DNA of 13,134 nucleotides, from contig NW_005178387.1 in NCBI RefSeq assembly GCF_000341285.1, positions 1 through 13,134 of the forward strand, written 5' to 3'. The translations under genes were made by a program, and so were the position numbers. How positions within the stretch are numbered: the stretch's first letter is position 1; each line of letters opens with the position of its first letter. Source of the DNA: Galdieria sulphuraria (lineage: Eukaryota > Rhodophyta > Bangiophyceae > Galdieriales > Galdieriaceae). The notes under the pieces were generated by a model, which saw only the letters and a program-made list of their open reading frames with translations, was not told the DNA's origin and did not search any database. Of the stretch, positions 1-7,652 are shown piece after piece.

Positions 1-21
1 AGGTCTTGTTCTTTTAATGTA

Positions 22-312
22 TTAGATCAATTTCGTCTCCCAGTGAAAAGAAAAGAATATAAACGTAGAAATAATGGAAAAATAAGAATCTTTCATCTCC
101 TCTTTGCAAAGTAACAAAGAAGGTGAATCTTGAAATATATGTGCAAGGAGAAGCGAAAGCATCGCCACTGTTACTGTTGTTATACTAGTTAAAACTCTCA
201 AAAAGTTCTTTACGTGGAGAACGAACCAATAGCCTTGAATCGTTTGAGGTTCGATCCTACTTATCGTAGGTAGTTTATGTACGAATTTGTGTATAGACAA
301 AAGTATTCCCAA
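22..312 (-). pseudogene. Copia-type reverse transcriptase, N-terminal half (relic A)
   Basis: An uninterrupted minus-strand frame of 96 codons reads like the fingers region of a Ty1/copia reverse transcriptase. Near residues 7-20 the pattern I-x-K-F-x-x-K-L resembles the family's 'I-x-R-Y-K-A-R-L-V-A' segment. Residues ~24-29 (Q-T-I-Q-G-Y) correspond to the Q-x-x-G-x-D-Y step. Residues ~43-58 (T-S-I-T-T-V with a following L-S-L-L-L-A) match the 'M-T-T-V-R-x-L-L-x-L-A-A' helix. The catalytic YVDD block is not present and would lie outside the window. The frame is open, but the expected D-Y and D-V-K-x-A-F-L residues are substituted, so it cannot be functional. It could instead be a chance open frame. 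The position relative to the integrase pieces at 1205-1620 is the main reason to prefer the RT reading. Confidence 0.5.
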
Positions 313-1204
313 CCTTTGGTCAGTTTTTTATTATCGTCCTGTCCTCTGTATACTTTCCAATTCTAGAGTTGAGTATACGATTTATTCTTCTATATAACTG
401 GTAATCGAACAAAGATTGTTCCTTGAACGAATTTGCATAGAAGGAAAGGTTCTAGCTCTCATAATGCAAGCCAAACAGAGTTAATGTCATTGAAATTGGA
501 AAATGACAATTTTACACCTTCATGCAGTTTCCTAAATTTTGAGTGACCAACAAAGAAAGGTTCTCAGATCGAGAACGAGTCAAAAACTGGTTGTAGCAAA
601 ACCCGTTCTTGATTTGTAATCAAAATAGGCTCACAAGTAGTTTGAAATTTACCTTGCAGAGACAAGATTGATCAAACTCAACTCTGTTAAAAGGCTACAG
701 TGTCGCTAGGGAGTTGAGAGGACCTTTGTTACGACACTGTTCTTCTCGTTTCACAACAATACTGAGATGTGAGATTGATTGCATCTAGCACACTTATTGT
801 TCCGGAACCTTTTTACATATCTCCAAGTGGAATATTTTCTTTCATAAAACTCACTAGTCACTCAAAGTAATATATCTCCAGNGAAAGGAGACAATACAAA
901 GCGGTCCTCCTCATAACAATCCAATTAGAAATGAACATAATGGTTTGATTGTTGGATAAAGGGGAAGGCTCAGTGAGCGTTGTCAAGTCTGTGGACTTGA
1001 TTCAAGTTTGCTAGTGAAACTTTTCAGACTTTAATTGCTAAAACGAATTCGTCGTTTGTTTTAGTTGGACAAGTGAATTTCTATTATCTACGTTTCTTTT
1101 TTAAGCCCTTCAAATGTTTCTTTTAGAACAGTCCATCGAGTCCTGAGCTCTGAGTTCCATGTAGACTGTAGTTTCTTTTTAGTATTTACAACTTTTATTA
1201 TCTC
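313..1204 (-). other. Unresolved interior of relic A
   Basis: No gene can be supported here. By position it should hold the integrase C-terminus, the variable linker and the start of reverse transcriptase of relic A on the minus strand. A faint minus-strand trace near 1050-980 resembles the 'F-L-G-Y' and 'R-x-x-x-P' part of a copia integrase C-terminus, with a stop inside it. Splice-like stretches occur on the minus strand, for example CAAG followed by GTAAAT near 652, but they bracket no sustained reading frame. An ambiguous base (n) lies at 882. Confidence 0.3.
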
Positions 1205-1620
1205 TTTGGAGTTTATATACTTTATGCAACACTTGTTGTTATTTCACTTCTGGTCTTGTATGGAAATTTGAGATTAGCGTTGTCGAGAAGAGAGCAAAGA
1301 CAAAGGAGTTTAAGCTGTCGTTGAATGTTGGCACTTTGGTCAATTAGTTGTCTCGCAAGTCCATTTTGTTTTACTGAAAATTGTTTCAGAGCAGTTTTGC
1401 GTATTTATTAGCAGTTGAAAGTCCTGTAGTCTGTTGTTGACATTCTGAGAATCAGGCTTGGGGCTATTATTTCAAAGATATTCTGCAAGAACAAGAAACC
1501 AGTCAGACTCTCAGTTGAGTGTTTTGGTCAGTTCACAGAGTAACTTTTTGTATGTTAGTTTTTTGTCTTCTATATGACTCATTTCACGTTGTAGTAATCG
1601 GTCTGTAACTCTGCAACAGG
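1205..1620 (-). pseudogene. Copia-type integrase core (relic A)
   Basis: One minus-strand frame stays in register from 1500 to 1225, broken only by two adjacent stops at 1410-1405 and then ending at a stop at 1224-1222. After those stops it reads I-R-K-T, then F-S-V-K-Q-N-G at 1380-1360. This matches the copia integrase segment 'G-I-x-H ... Y-S-P-Q-Q-N-G', the hallmark just before the catalytic glutamate. Downstream, L-L-D-N-A-N-L-K and K-T-R-S-E-I-T-T-S-V (to 1225) match the family's 'L-L-x-x-A-N-L-P ... F-W-x-E-A-x-x-T-A-x-Y' helix. Upstream, L-Q-T-D near 1608-1597 may be the 'H-T-D' that carries the first catalytic aspartate. The expected E after N-G-x-A is R, so catalysis would be lost. 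An insertion of about ten residues follows QNG. This is the clearest evidence that the first 2 kb is retroelement debris. Confidence 0.62.
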
Positions 1621-2061
1621 CATTTCTCAGAATAGCATAGGAAAGTCTTGAGTCCATCATTGCTTATTTTCAATGATTGTTTGTATTGTTGTGCTTTTAT
1701 ATCAATTCTCTATCGATACGAGTATGGAAAACGACACCCATAAGGTTTGACAGTTTGTGAAAACGAAAGCTGAATAAACTTGCTTTTTGAAAGCAAGGAA
1801 AAAGTTTTCATATCAAAATATACTCACCTTGTTGGGAACCGTGAAATAAAGCAAGCAAAAGAGCACTGCTGATAGTCATGGTTGTGTTCACCTGGGTAAA
1901 ATGTTTTGACGATGGCGACTGTAGCTATTAGTCCGTTTTGAGAAACGCCTTTGTTTTTTTGAATTACTGGGTTTACCAAAAGTTAAGTTTTGTCTAAAGA
2001 ATATGTAAGTCGTAAGAGTGATAGTGTTGAAGCCAGTATTGCTGCTGTTTCTGAAAGGCAT
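1621..2061 (-). other. Possible pre-integrase region of relic A, no intact gene
   Basis: This stretch lies upstream of the relic A integrase on the minus strand. A short minus-strand frame starting at 1879 runs through L-F-H-G-S near 1849-1835. That is about 80 codons before the putative H-T-D and could be the decayed histidine motif of the GAG-pre-integrase domain. A second trace, Y-G-C-R-F-P-Y-S-Y-R near 1745-1710, resembles the 'C-x-x-C-x-F-G-K-x-x-R' half of that zinc-binding domain. Both are weak on their own. An alternative reading of the 1879 start, as a signal peptide followed by a GTGAGT donor at 1827, is noted under rejected items. Confidence 0.3.
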
Positions 2062-2314
2062 CTATTGCAAATCGTCTTTGGTCCTTATATAGTTGAAGAG
2101 GAGGGTAACATTAGTAGTACGGTGTGAATGGGAAACAATGCGACTTGTGTGAAACAGTATTTGCCTTTTCAAGAGTGCTGCTGATCTGTTTTTCATCCCA
2201 ACACACTGAAAATCATGCTGTTGAAAGTAGTGGTAGTTGTAGCTGTCAAAAAGTGAAAAGGAGACTTCACATTTTGTACAAACAGCTTGCGGTTGGATAG
2301 TATACAAAGTAGCT
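2062..2314 (-). pseudogene. Open frame with one C2H2-type zinc finger, possibly gag of relic A
   Basis: This minus-strand frame has no ATG; its first alternative start is a TTG at 2307. Near its N-terminus it holds C-T-K-C, then three residues, F, five residues, Y, two residues, H, four residues, H. This fits the classical C2H2 finger spacing C-X2-C-X3-F-X5-hydrophobic-X2-H-X4-H exactly. A further cysteine follows three residues later. The remaining ~50 residues are basic and show no domain I recognise; the frame ends at TAG 2064-2062. Upstream in frame there is a TGA at 2328-2326. An acceptor-like TTTCTTTCAG ends at 2315, so the piece could be an internal exon of a host zinc-finger gene whose other exons I cannot find. 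Its place ~450-700 bases upstream of the relic A integrase instead suggests the nucleic-acid-binding part of a gag. Which of the two applies is unresolved. Confidence 0.4.
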
Positions 2315-2818
2315 CTGAAAGAAACTCACGAAGGATGGGTTGAACTTCTACAATGTTACACAAGTGTACACATTGATATCATCGTGTCCGACTAGAGTTT
2401 TTGGTTTGACTCTGAAGATAAAGTGCAGCTTTTGGTATACAATTCCTAGAAAGCATACGCAGACGAACAAATTGGTTTGCACATTGACACGAACCCTAAA
2501 GCATTTTTCTATTATCACAGCAAAATCAAACCATTCGCCACTACTTGAAATTCAACCACATGAACAACAACAACAACAAATATGAGCCCAAGCCTAGTAC
2601 AGTATGGCATAGTCAACAATTCTACAAAGAGAATGATTCCTGCTTCTATCTTTTACTGTTTTCTTCGTTGTTGGCATGAGCGGAAAAGTGTCATTGTTTT
2701 ATTTACTTGGAATTGTAAAAAGACAACAACAACAACTAACAAGAGAAAGCCATAGTGTATTGGTTAGTAGTACATGGAATATTAATAATAGTTTTTGTCA
2801 TAAAAGTACGAATTTGAC
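2315..2818. other. Gene-free interval with two short CAA microsatellites
   Basis: No gene is supported. The interval separates the putative 5' part of relic A from the 3' end of relic B, both on the minus strand, and is where their terminal repeats would be expected. I could not find a matching pair of repeats. Two short (CAA)n tracts lie at about 2563-2580 and 2722-2737. The first makes a Q-rich tail in a plus-strand open frame at 2340-2585 that otherwise has no recognisable features. Confidence 0.35.
2563..2580 (+). repeat. (AAC)n microsatellite
   Basis: Five AAC triplets followed by AAA lie directly upstream of an ATATGAG. A second short tract of the same type lies near 2722-2737. Simple-sequence tract; no function is inferred. 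Confidence 0.75.
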
Positions 2819-3240
2819 CTATTTTTTACCATAAAGGAAAATTGTATTGTCGACTTTACAAAATAAAAAAGCATTATTCGCACACTTACGACTATTCCTG
2901 CACATTACTATCAGTAGAACTACATACGGTCCTGATTTTGAACAACAAATAGGGTATCTAGTTGCTTTACTGGTCGATTTTCGATTTTCTTGTTTCTGTT
3001 TGAGAAAAATCTTCATCTTTTGATTCTTGAAATGAACTTGTTTGTTACCTCATGATAGTATGATGAAGCAACTAGTCGTCATTTCATTTTTGAAAACGCC
3101 GACGTACAACCTTTCAGAAGCTTTTTTCATTGGAAATCCCGATCACAAAGAATCTCTTTGTCCCGTGATAGTTGCGTTGCATTTGCAGGGATGGGTAACT
3201 CCAAATAATCAATTCGAGACAATCTAGTCAGGTGAATCAA
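2819..3240 (-). pseudogene. Copia-type RT connection and RNase H start (relic B)
   Basis: On the minus strand, 3240-3208 reads L-I-H-L-T-R-L-S-R-I-D, matching the copia segment 'L-x-Y-L-T-x-T-R-P-D-I' after the RT. About 80 bases later, K-K-L-L-K-G-C-T at 3126-3103 matches 'A-x-K-R-x-L-R-Y-L-K-G-T', with two residues lost. The open frame 3016-2819 then holds R-K-S-T-S at 2983-2969 and a G-P about a dozen residues later (near 2932-2927), the family's 'R-K-S-T-S-G-Y ... G-G-P-I-S-W' signature at the start of RNase H. The aspartates of the 'Y-S-D-A-D-W' motif and later catalytic residues could not be found, and the blocks lie in different frames. The plus-strand open frame at 3042-3227 overlaps this region and is considered a shadow. 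Confidence 0.58.
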
Positions 3241-3564
3241 GTAATCTTTGACAAGTGAACTTGCAGTATCATGAAAGTGTACAACATACTGTCTTATGTG
3301 ATCTAGAATCTACTACTGATTTATCTTGATATATTGTATTGTTCTTATGTCGAAACTACACCTTTTGACTATTTATGCTTCAGAACAATTCCATCTTACT
3401 TGTTCGACCCTAAGACCAGCTTCATATGGAGTAGTCATCTAGCTGATAAGGATAAGATAATATCTCTATCTCGTTTTTTCTGTTCTTTATCTGTGTAATT
3501 GTAGAATGGTGAAGATCTTGTTTTTTAGAGTTGTAATATGTTCTTAAAAGAAAAGGGATGAAGA

Positions 3565-4115
3565 TTATAGAAAGTAGTATTCAAAGACTGCAGGATGATG
3601 TAAATTCGAAGAAGAAGCGACAAGATTGCAGCCAAAGTTCTCTATAAACGATTTGCTGGGAATAGAAATTGAACTTGTCTTAGCACGAAATACTGGTTGT
3701 TTTCCCTTATTCATATGAATTGTCATAAAAGACAAAAATTTACGTTTTACATAGTACATTTTTTTCAATGAAAGAATATAGAAAGGTCAGTTGAAAGAAA
3801 TTCAAGGAAAAGAAGTAAATCAATACTTCCCTGGCTTCACAGGGTTAAAATATCAGACATATAATGTACAGATTTTGAGGTTGATCCTAACAAAAAGCAA
3901 AATCAACTCTGTGATTTTTACACAAGTAGCAGCAAAACATAAATTGATAGTCATGTTCTAACTTCAGGATCTTATAGTATATCCTTTGATGCTTGAACCT
4001 TTTCACAACCTTTGGTGGTTTTCATCCACCTCTTAATCTTGGACTATTACCACAATTGATGCAAGTCATAAATAACAATGTATTTATGCCGTACGAATAC
4101 CTTGTTTCTATTGAT
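3565..4115 (-). pseudogene. Copia-type reverse transcriptase (relic B)
   Basis: A minus-strand frame interrupted by stops reads F-L-L-G at 3896-3885, then six residues, then V and M to 3858. This corresponds to 'A-F-L-H-G-x-L-x-E-x-V-Y-M', one of the strongest Ty1/copia RT signatures. About 60 bases upstream, V-R-T and L-S-I match the 'V-R-x-L-L-x-I' helix. Further upstream, near 4110-4090, L-I-N-R-N-K-V corresponds to 'I-x-R-Y-K-A-R-L'. The open frame 3768-3565 supplies K-F-x-S-F-M, matching 'K-F-D-S-F-M-x-x-x-G-F' that precedes the YVDD block. The YVDD itself is not readable, and the sequence after ~3700 diverges or is shifted. Enzymatically dead. Confidence 0.57.
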
Positions 4116-4454
4116 GAGTTGAATTTGAATCTTATTTCAGTGTGATATCCGAAACTATTCTGGTTACAGCCGTATTGAAGGAAGTAATAGTCACTTGCTT
4201 TAGAACACTCTAAACCTTACCACTTCTAGTTAAATCTCAACAGGATATGGCACAATTATTCTAGTAGATACGTAACAAAAGGTCTATTTGATTTCTTCCT
4301 TCTCAACGTATCTAGAAACTGGTTACTGTTTTATATTACTTGAATTGTATACTGAATTCAATGATTTACTGTTCATTGGAAAGAAAGTAAGACATCTCTT
4401 GATACTGTTCATTTAAGATGACATTTTGTGTAAGAGTTGGTCATTTGTTGATTA

Positions 4455-4817
4455 CTAGTCGAATATCTCATCAAGAAGAAATTCTGTCTCATAAGTAAAT
4501 GAAATGTCCTCTATGGTTGATTCAACTTTTGAATTCTTAGAGATTATACTGAATTTATCGAACGAGTTAGTCCTTATCCCGAGAAAAACGATTTTCCATA
4601 TAGTACTAATAGTAGTATTATTACTAAAGATACCGAGGACTAGGGAGATGAAGACTTGGTTTGAGAAAAACTTGCTAGTGTTTGAGTGTCCAATTATTCC
4701 TCCGCGATACTTGCACTCTATTTGCGATAATGGATACGTTTTCGTTGACCATCTCATCCTAGATAGCTTCGCGAATCGACTCAAGCCATGAATCGCATTA
4801 TACCTTTGCAGCGCCAC
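4455..4817 (-). pseudogene. Copia-type integrase C-terminal region (relic B)
   Basis: A 120-codon open minus-strand frame has a C-terminal half that fits the end of a copia integrase closely. Residues ~76-86 read K-I-V-F-L-G-I-R-T-N-S, against the family's 'K-C-I-F-L-G-Y-x-x-N-S-K-G-Y-R'. After a 20-residue stretch corresponding to 'y-x-p-x-T-k-k-V', residues ~103-113 read E-D-I-S-F-T-Y-E-T-E-F, against 'R-D-V-x-F-D-E'. The N-terminal half (residues 1-60) is less clear, although it should be the 'T-P-Y-E-L-W ... H-L-R-V-F-G-C' part. It is the longest intact open piece of relic B. It is frameshifted relative to the core motif at 4981-4940. A plus-strand open frame at 4504-4791 is its antisense shadow. 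Confidence 0.62.
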
Positions 4818-4919
4818 GAATATGTTACTACTAGTTTATATATTTTGATATTAACTAGTTGTTTGTTCAGATATAAACACGTCAAACTATACTTGATTCA
4901 ATTCATAACTACTTGTCCT

Positions 4920-5040
4920 AAAGTACTTTCAGTAATATCATTTCGTTCCAACCAACCATTACTGGGTACGCTATAGTCACTTCTGCAGACAAGAATCAGA
5001 TGTCAATCTTTTTTCAAGTATTCGCATCTAAATGCGTTGC
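4920..5040 (-). pseudogene. Copia-type integrase core with eroded QNG motif (relic B)
   Basis: In one minus-strand frame, E-Y-L at 5023-5015 matches the 'G-G-E-Y-L' after the second catalytic aspartate. Then S-D-Y-S-V-P-S-N-G-W-L-E-R-N at 4981-4940 matches 'Y-S-P-Q-Q-N-G-V-x-E-R-x-N', which includes the catalytic glutamate (E-R retained here). Only ~11 codons separate the two, where the family has about 20, so an internal deletion is likely; there is also one TGA. The T-E-S that follows matches 'R-T-x-V-E'. Retention of N-G-x-x-E-R makes this the best single integrase motif in the window. Confidence 0.57.
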
Positions 5041-5815
5041 TTGTTAGAAACGTTCAAAGTTAGCTATTGAAATATAGCCCTAGCAATGAATGGAATCAAT
5101 GTGTTAGACAAGATAGCGGCACAACTCGATGCACAAAAAGTTGAATCAACGTTTCCATTCAAAGCCAATTAGTTGGTCGTAAGACTAATATACGTTGTTA
5201 TATTTTTAGGGGTATCTACAAGAGAGTTGGTTGAATTGTCATTATGTGGACATTGGGTTATCCAATAGAGTTTCTGTTAGATAGTGTTTGTATAAGATGG
5301 ATTCTTTAAGGTAGAATTGATACTCTATTGAATACTAGTTGTCAAGTTGAGAAAGACTTTGTACCTTTGCACTTGAAATCTCGATGTTGCATGTACAGAG
5401 TCTTTATATCCGAAGCAGTGTCTTATGTGGTCTTTAGGCACCCTGTATGCTTGATTCAGCGTCGAATTGTCCAAGATTATCTTGAATTGTCTAAAATAAT
5501 TTAGTCTTTACTCTAAAAGGATGATTTACAGACTATTATTTGGATCACTTAAAATCAAGTCGAAGATCAATTCATGCGAGAATCACTGGGTGAGAATCCG
5601 AATTGCAACAAAGCATCAATTTCCCCCTTAATATTTGCATGCTCTGTGAACGACCGGACAGGTGATCGACCACAATTCAATTGAGGTACATTTGTGGATT
5701 GAATTTCATATAGAATGACAATGTGTTTCTAGAATATTGAGAACATGTTACTATTGATGAGCATAAATCAATCAGCATCCACCATTCTTGTATCTGTACG
5801 GAATTCAGTTGAACT
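5041..5815. other. Head-to-head junction zone between relics B and C, no gene readable
   Basis: Relic B runs leftward from ~5040 and relic C runs rightward from ~5816. Each should have at least ~1 kb of N-terminal integrase and gag upstream, but only ~775 bases lie between them. At least one copy, probably both, is therefore 5'-truncated or has been joined by rearrangement. I found no convincing motif, inverted repeat or target-site duplication here. Confidence 0.4.
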
Positions 5816-5945
5816 TTGTTTGAATCCAATTGTTCCTATCAATATTGGTGGAGCACGTTCTCGTTTTACTGCCTCGGTACCAAGATCAACTTGCGTCATA
5901 GAATCATCATCTTTTTTGATAAAGTCATTGTGCTAAAAGTCTATT
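5816..5945 (+). pseudogene. Copia-type integrase C-terminal end (relic C)
   Basis: In plus-strand frame 2, residues ~22-36 of the open frame beginning at 5816 read T-K-I-N-L-R-H-R-I-I-I-F-F-D. This resembles the copia segment 'T-K-x-I-x-x-R-R-D-V-I-F-x-E' that ends the integrase domain. The preceding L-G could be the remains of 'F-L-G-Y'. The frame continues open to 6031, where the variable linker to RT would lie; that part has no recognisable features. Distance to the YVDD relic at 6841 is ~910 bases, against ~850 for the equivalent points in relic B. Modest evidence by itself. Confidence 0.42.
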
Positions 5946-6587
5946 GCTTGTTTCTATTGACTGGTCGGAGAGTAGTCATCATATTTTTATCTTATCTTTT
6001 CAAGAAAGTTGTAATAATTACTGAACACTAAAAACTGAACTTTAATTGAAATAAAGTATGACAGCGATAAACTATACTATTCATAGACCACAGAATCATT
6101 TGATCTAGAAAAAGATTCAACTAGATTGTAGACGATTGCTCACAAACGAGCTGCGAAAAGAAGCAACGTAACCTTCTGATAGAAGCTATTGAATCTCTCT
6201 TTTCATGTTTATATGTTATGTAGTACAAGATGAAGAAAATGATTCGTTTCATTTCAACTTTTATACAACTCGCTGAACAAAAAAATACACCAATTTGCTT
6301 TGGAAGAAAATAGATGATGAAAGATATAAAGTGAAAAAACAAAGAAATGGCTTTCTAGTTTAATAGACTACAGAGATAGTATTATGAGCAAAAAGTCTTG
6401 ACTTTGATTCTCACTAGAAACATCAACGATATTCTGGTCGTCACTAGTAGAAAAAATATTCCCTACTATTACCTCATACTGGTAACAGTAGAACGTTTAT
6501 GGTACTTTGTTTTTGTTTATCCATTCTACTGATGTGCATGACCTGTATTTGAACACCATAAGATAAAAAGTAGGTTGTTAAAACAAA
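5946..6587 (+). other. Linker region of relic C, no gene readable
   Basis: By position this should hold the variable integrase-RT linker and the first part of RT of relic C. I could not recognise conserved residues. A minus-strand open frame at 6121-6342 is low-complexity and hydrophobic, with no family resemblance, and is treated as chance. Confidence 0.3.
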
Positions 6588-6972
6588 ATGGTTAGTGTAC
6601 GTGTATTCCATGGCATCCCGTATCTTTACAAATTGCCCAATGCTTCAAAGAACCTGATTACTTTAGGCATTCTTTATCCTTTTCACACTCACCTTATTCT
6701 TCTTCTTGCTATTCATTTTTTTATCAAAAATGAATATCATACAATTCTCACTGATAGAAGACAGTCAAATTTCTTTTCAAAAGTTACATTGTAGAATAAA
6801 GCAAGGAATATACAATCTTACTTGCAGAATCATTATTTGCATCTTTGTAGATACTATGTTTTATATAGTTGTAACTTTCTTTACTGGTTTGGAAAGTGTA
6901 GACAGCAACATTTATAGGAAGAACAATATTAAGCTTATGATTCAACTCGATCTTGATACTAGTATTCCATGA
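6588..6972 (+). pseudogene. Copia-type reverse transcriptase with mutated YVDD (relic C)
   Basis: The frame open from 6706 to 6972 aligns with the catalytic core of Ty1/copia RT. Residues ~19-33 (S-Q-I-S-F ... H-C-R-I-K-Q) match 'S-x-x-D-x-C-L-F-I-K'. Residues ~42-51 read I-I-I-C-I-F-V-D-T-M, against 'I-I-x-I-Y-V-D-D-M', so the catalytic YVDD is now F-V-D-T (6844-6855). Residues ~68-84 (I-Y-R-K-N-N-I-K-L ... L-D-L-D) match 'I-x-x-L-K-x-x-L-x-x-x-F-x-M-x-D-L-G'. The region 6588-6705, in other frames, shows faint traces of 'K-A-L-Y-G-L-K-Q-x-P-R'. Loss of the second catalytic aspartate makes it inactive. Spacing from V-D to D-L is a few residues longer than usual. Confidence 0.6.
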
Positions 6973-7652
6973 AGAAGGATATCACTCCTCATCATACTCG
7001 ACGAATAGTTTTGTTTTAGATTCGAACTAATCAATCTTTGTCAATCAACAACTTGACCGGAAAAAAGTTGCTTGTATTTATTTCCATTGCAAAAATCATT
7101 GAGGCCTTGGTATAAACTGACAGAAATGATTATAAAAGCAGAATTTACTGTTTGATTTGCACATTTGACGACAACAATAACAGCAACTCTTAGAAGAGAC
7201 AGGACAACACTTCTCACTACAGCATTATTCTCGAAGAGTAATAGGCATACTATTTCTTCTATAGTTCGTCATTTATTTAGAATTGTGATTGGTGTTTTAC
7301 GACCACTCGCTTTCCCTATAGTAAAAACTCAATACATCCCTCAATTGTGGAACTGATATATTTTTCTATCTAATCGACAAGACTAGAGACAATAGGGATA
7401 TGAGCTAGTGTCCAGGAATCAATTCGAATTCAACTGACTTTAAGATCATAGTTTCGGCTATGTTGAACCGAGTTTAAACTGTATTGAGCGGAGAAATAAG
7501 CGACTGTGCAAAGCAGGGCAATCAAATGTCAAGAAAGAGAATAGACCAAGTCCTTTGCTTGATAGAATCAGATCGAAGTTGTTGATAAAGAATAGTCAAT
7601 TGTTTGTTAAGCGTCTTTCATTCTATTGTTCACGGAGCCTTACCTAAAGAAT
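6973..7652 (+). pseudogene. Copia-type post-RT connection and RNase H (relic C)
   Basis: This continues in the same frame as the RT. At 7240-7314, N-R-H-T-I-S-S-I-V-R-H-L followed by R-P-L-A-F matches 'Y-R-x-x-I-G-S-L-x-Y-L ... R-P-D-I-A-F'. Then L-W-N, a stop, Y-I-F-L-S-N at 7345-7374 matches 'H-W-x-A-x-K-x-I-L-R-Y-L'. At 7456-7497, G-Y-V-E-P-S-L-N followed by E-R-R-N-K-R matches 'G-Y-S-D-A-D-W-A-G-D ... R-K-S-T', with the aspartates replaced by E and S. Q-S-N-V-K-K-E-N near 7510-7533 matches 'W-x-S-K-K-Q'. From 7453 to 7650 the frame is open for over 60 codons but has no start codon near its beginning. Stops lie at 7354, 7384, 7393, 7435 and 7441. The aspartates needed for RNase H activity are gone. 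Confidence 0.6.

Larger units (their letters stand above)
1..2314 (-). mobile_element. Relic A: degenerate Ty1/copia-type retrotransposon, truncated by the window edge
   Basis: This is the inferred extent of a decayed copia-type element transcribed right to left. Reading down the minus strand, a possible gag region (to ~2314) is followed by a pre-integrase zone (~1850-1620), integrase pieces (~1620-1205) and the first half of reverse transcriptase (312-22). That is the copia order gag, integrase, RT. The distance from the integrase QNG motif (1368-1360) to the RT start also resembles the spacing in relic B. RNase H would lie left of base 1, outside the window. Long terminal repeats and a primer-binding site were not found. 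The stretch 313-1204 should hold the integrase C-terminus, the linker and the start of RT, but I could read only faint traces there, so its content is inferred from position. The right boundary is uncertain. Confidence 0.55.
2819..5040 (-). mobile_element. Relic B: degenerate Ty1/copia-type pol, integrase to RNase H
   Basis: This is the most complete minus-strand relic. Reading right to left it gives integrase core with the family's Q-N-G-like motif (S-N-G at 4963-4955), integrase C-terminus (4817-4455), RT motifs (F-L-L-G ... V-x-x-M at 3896-3858; K-F-x-S-F-M near 3741-3724), then the connection and RNase H (3240-2969). Every block sits in copia order with plausible spacing, about 2.1 kb in all. 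Stops and several frameshifts separate the blocks. No terminal repeats were identified. The 5' part (gag, N-terminal integrase) is missing or unreadable, because a plus-strand relic begins on the other side of ~5041-5815. Confidence 0.62.

Noticed and set aside
660-700. Small exon-like stretch on the minus strand, bracketed by TTTTAACAG and CAAG/GTAAAT
   Set aside because: Splice-like signals are frequent in AT-rich DNA, and no reading frame continues on either side.
882-882. Ambiguous base n
   Set aside because: A sequencing or assembly uncertainty, not biology. It could affect the frame reading of relic A nearby but not the motifs cited.
1700-1879. Minus-strand start at 1879 with a hydrophobic N-terminus and a GTGAGT donor at 1827, resembling a secreted-protein first exon
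   Set aside because: Splicing to the only good acceptor yields ~39 residues and a stop, with no further exon found. The place fits the pre-integrase part of relic A instead.
3042-3227. Plus-strand 61-codon open frame
   Set aside because: Opposite strand of the relic B post-RT motifs; no resemblance to any family.
4504-4976. Plus-strand open frames opposite the relic B integrase
   Set aside because: Antisense shadows. The minus strand carries the family motifs.
6121-6342. Minus-strand 73-codon hydrophobic open frame
   Set aside because: Low-complexity F/I-rich translation of AT-rich DNA with no family resemblance.
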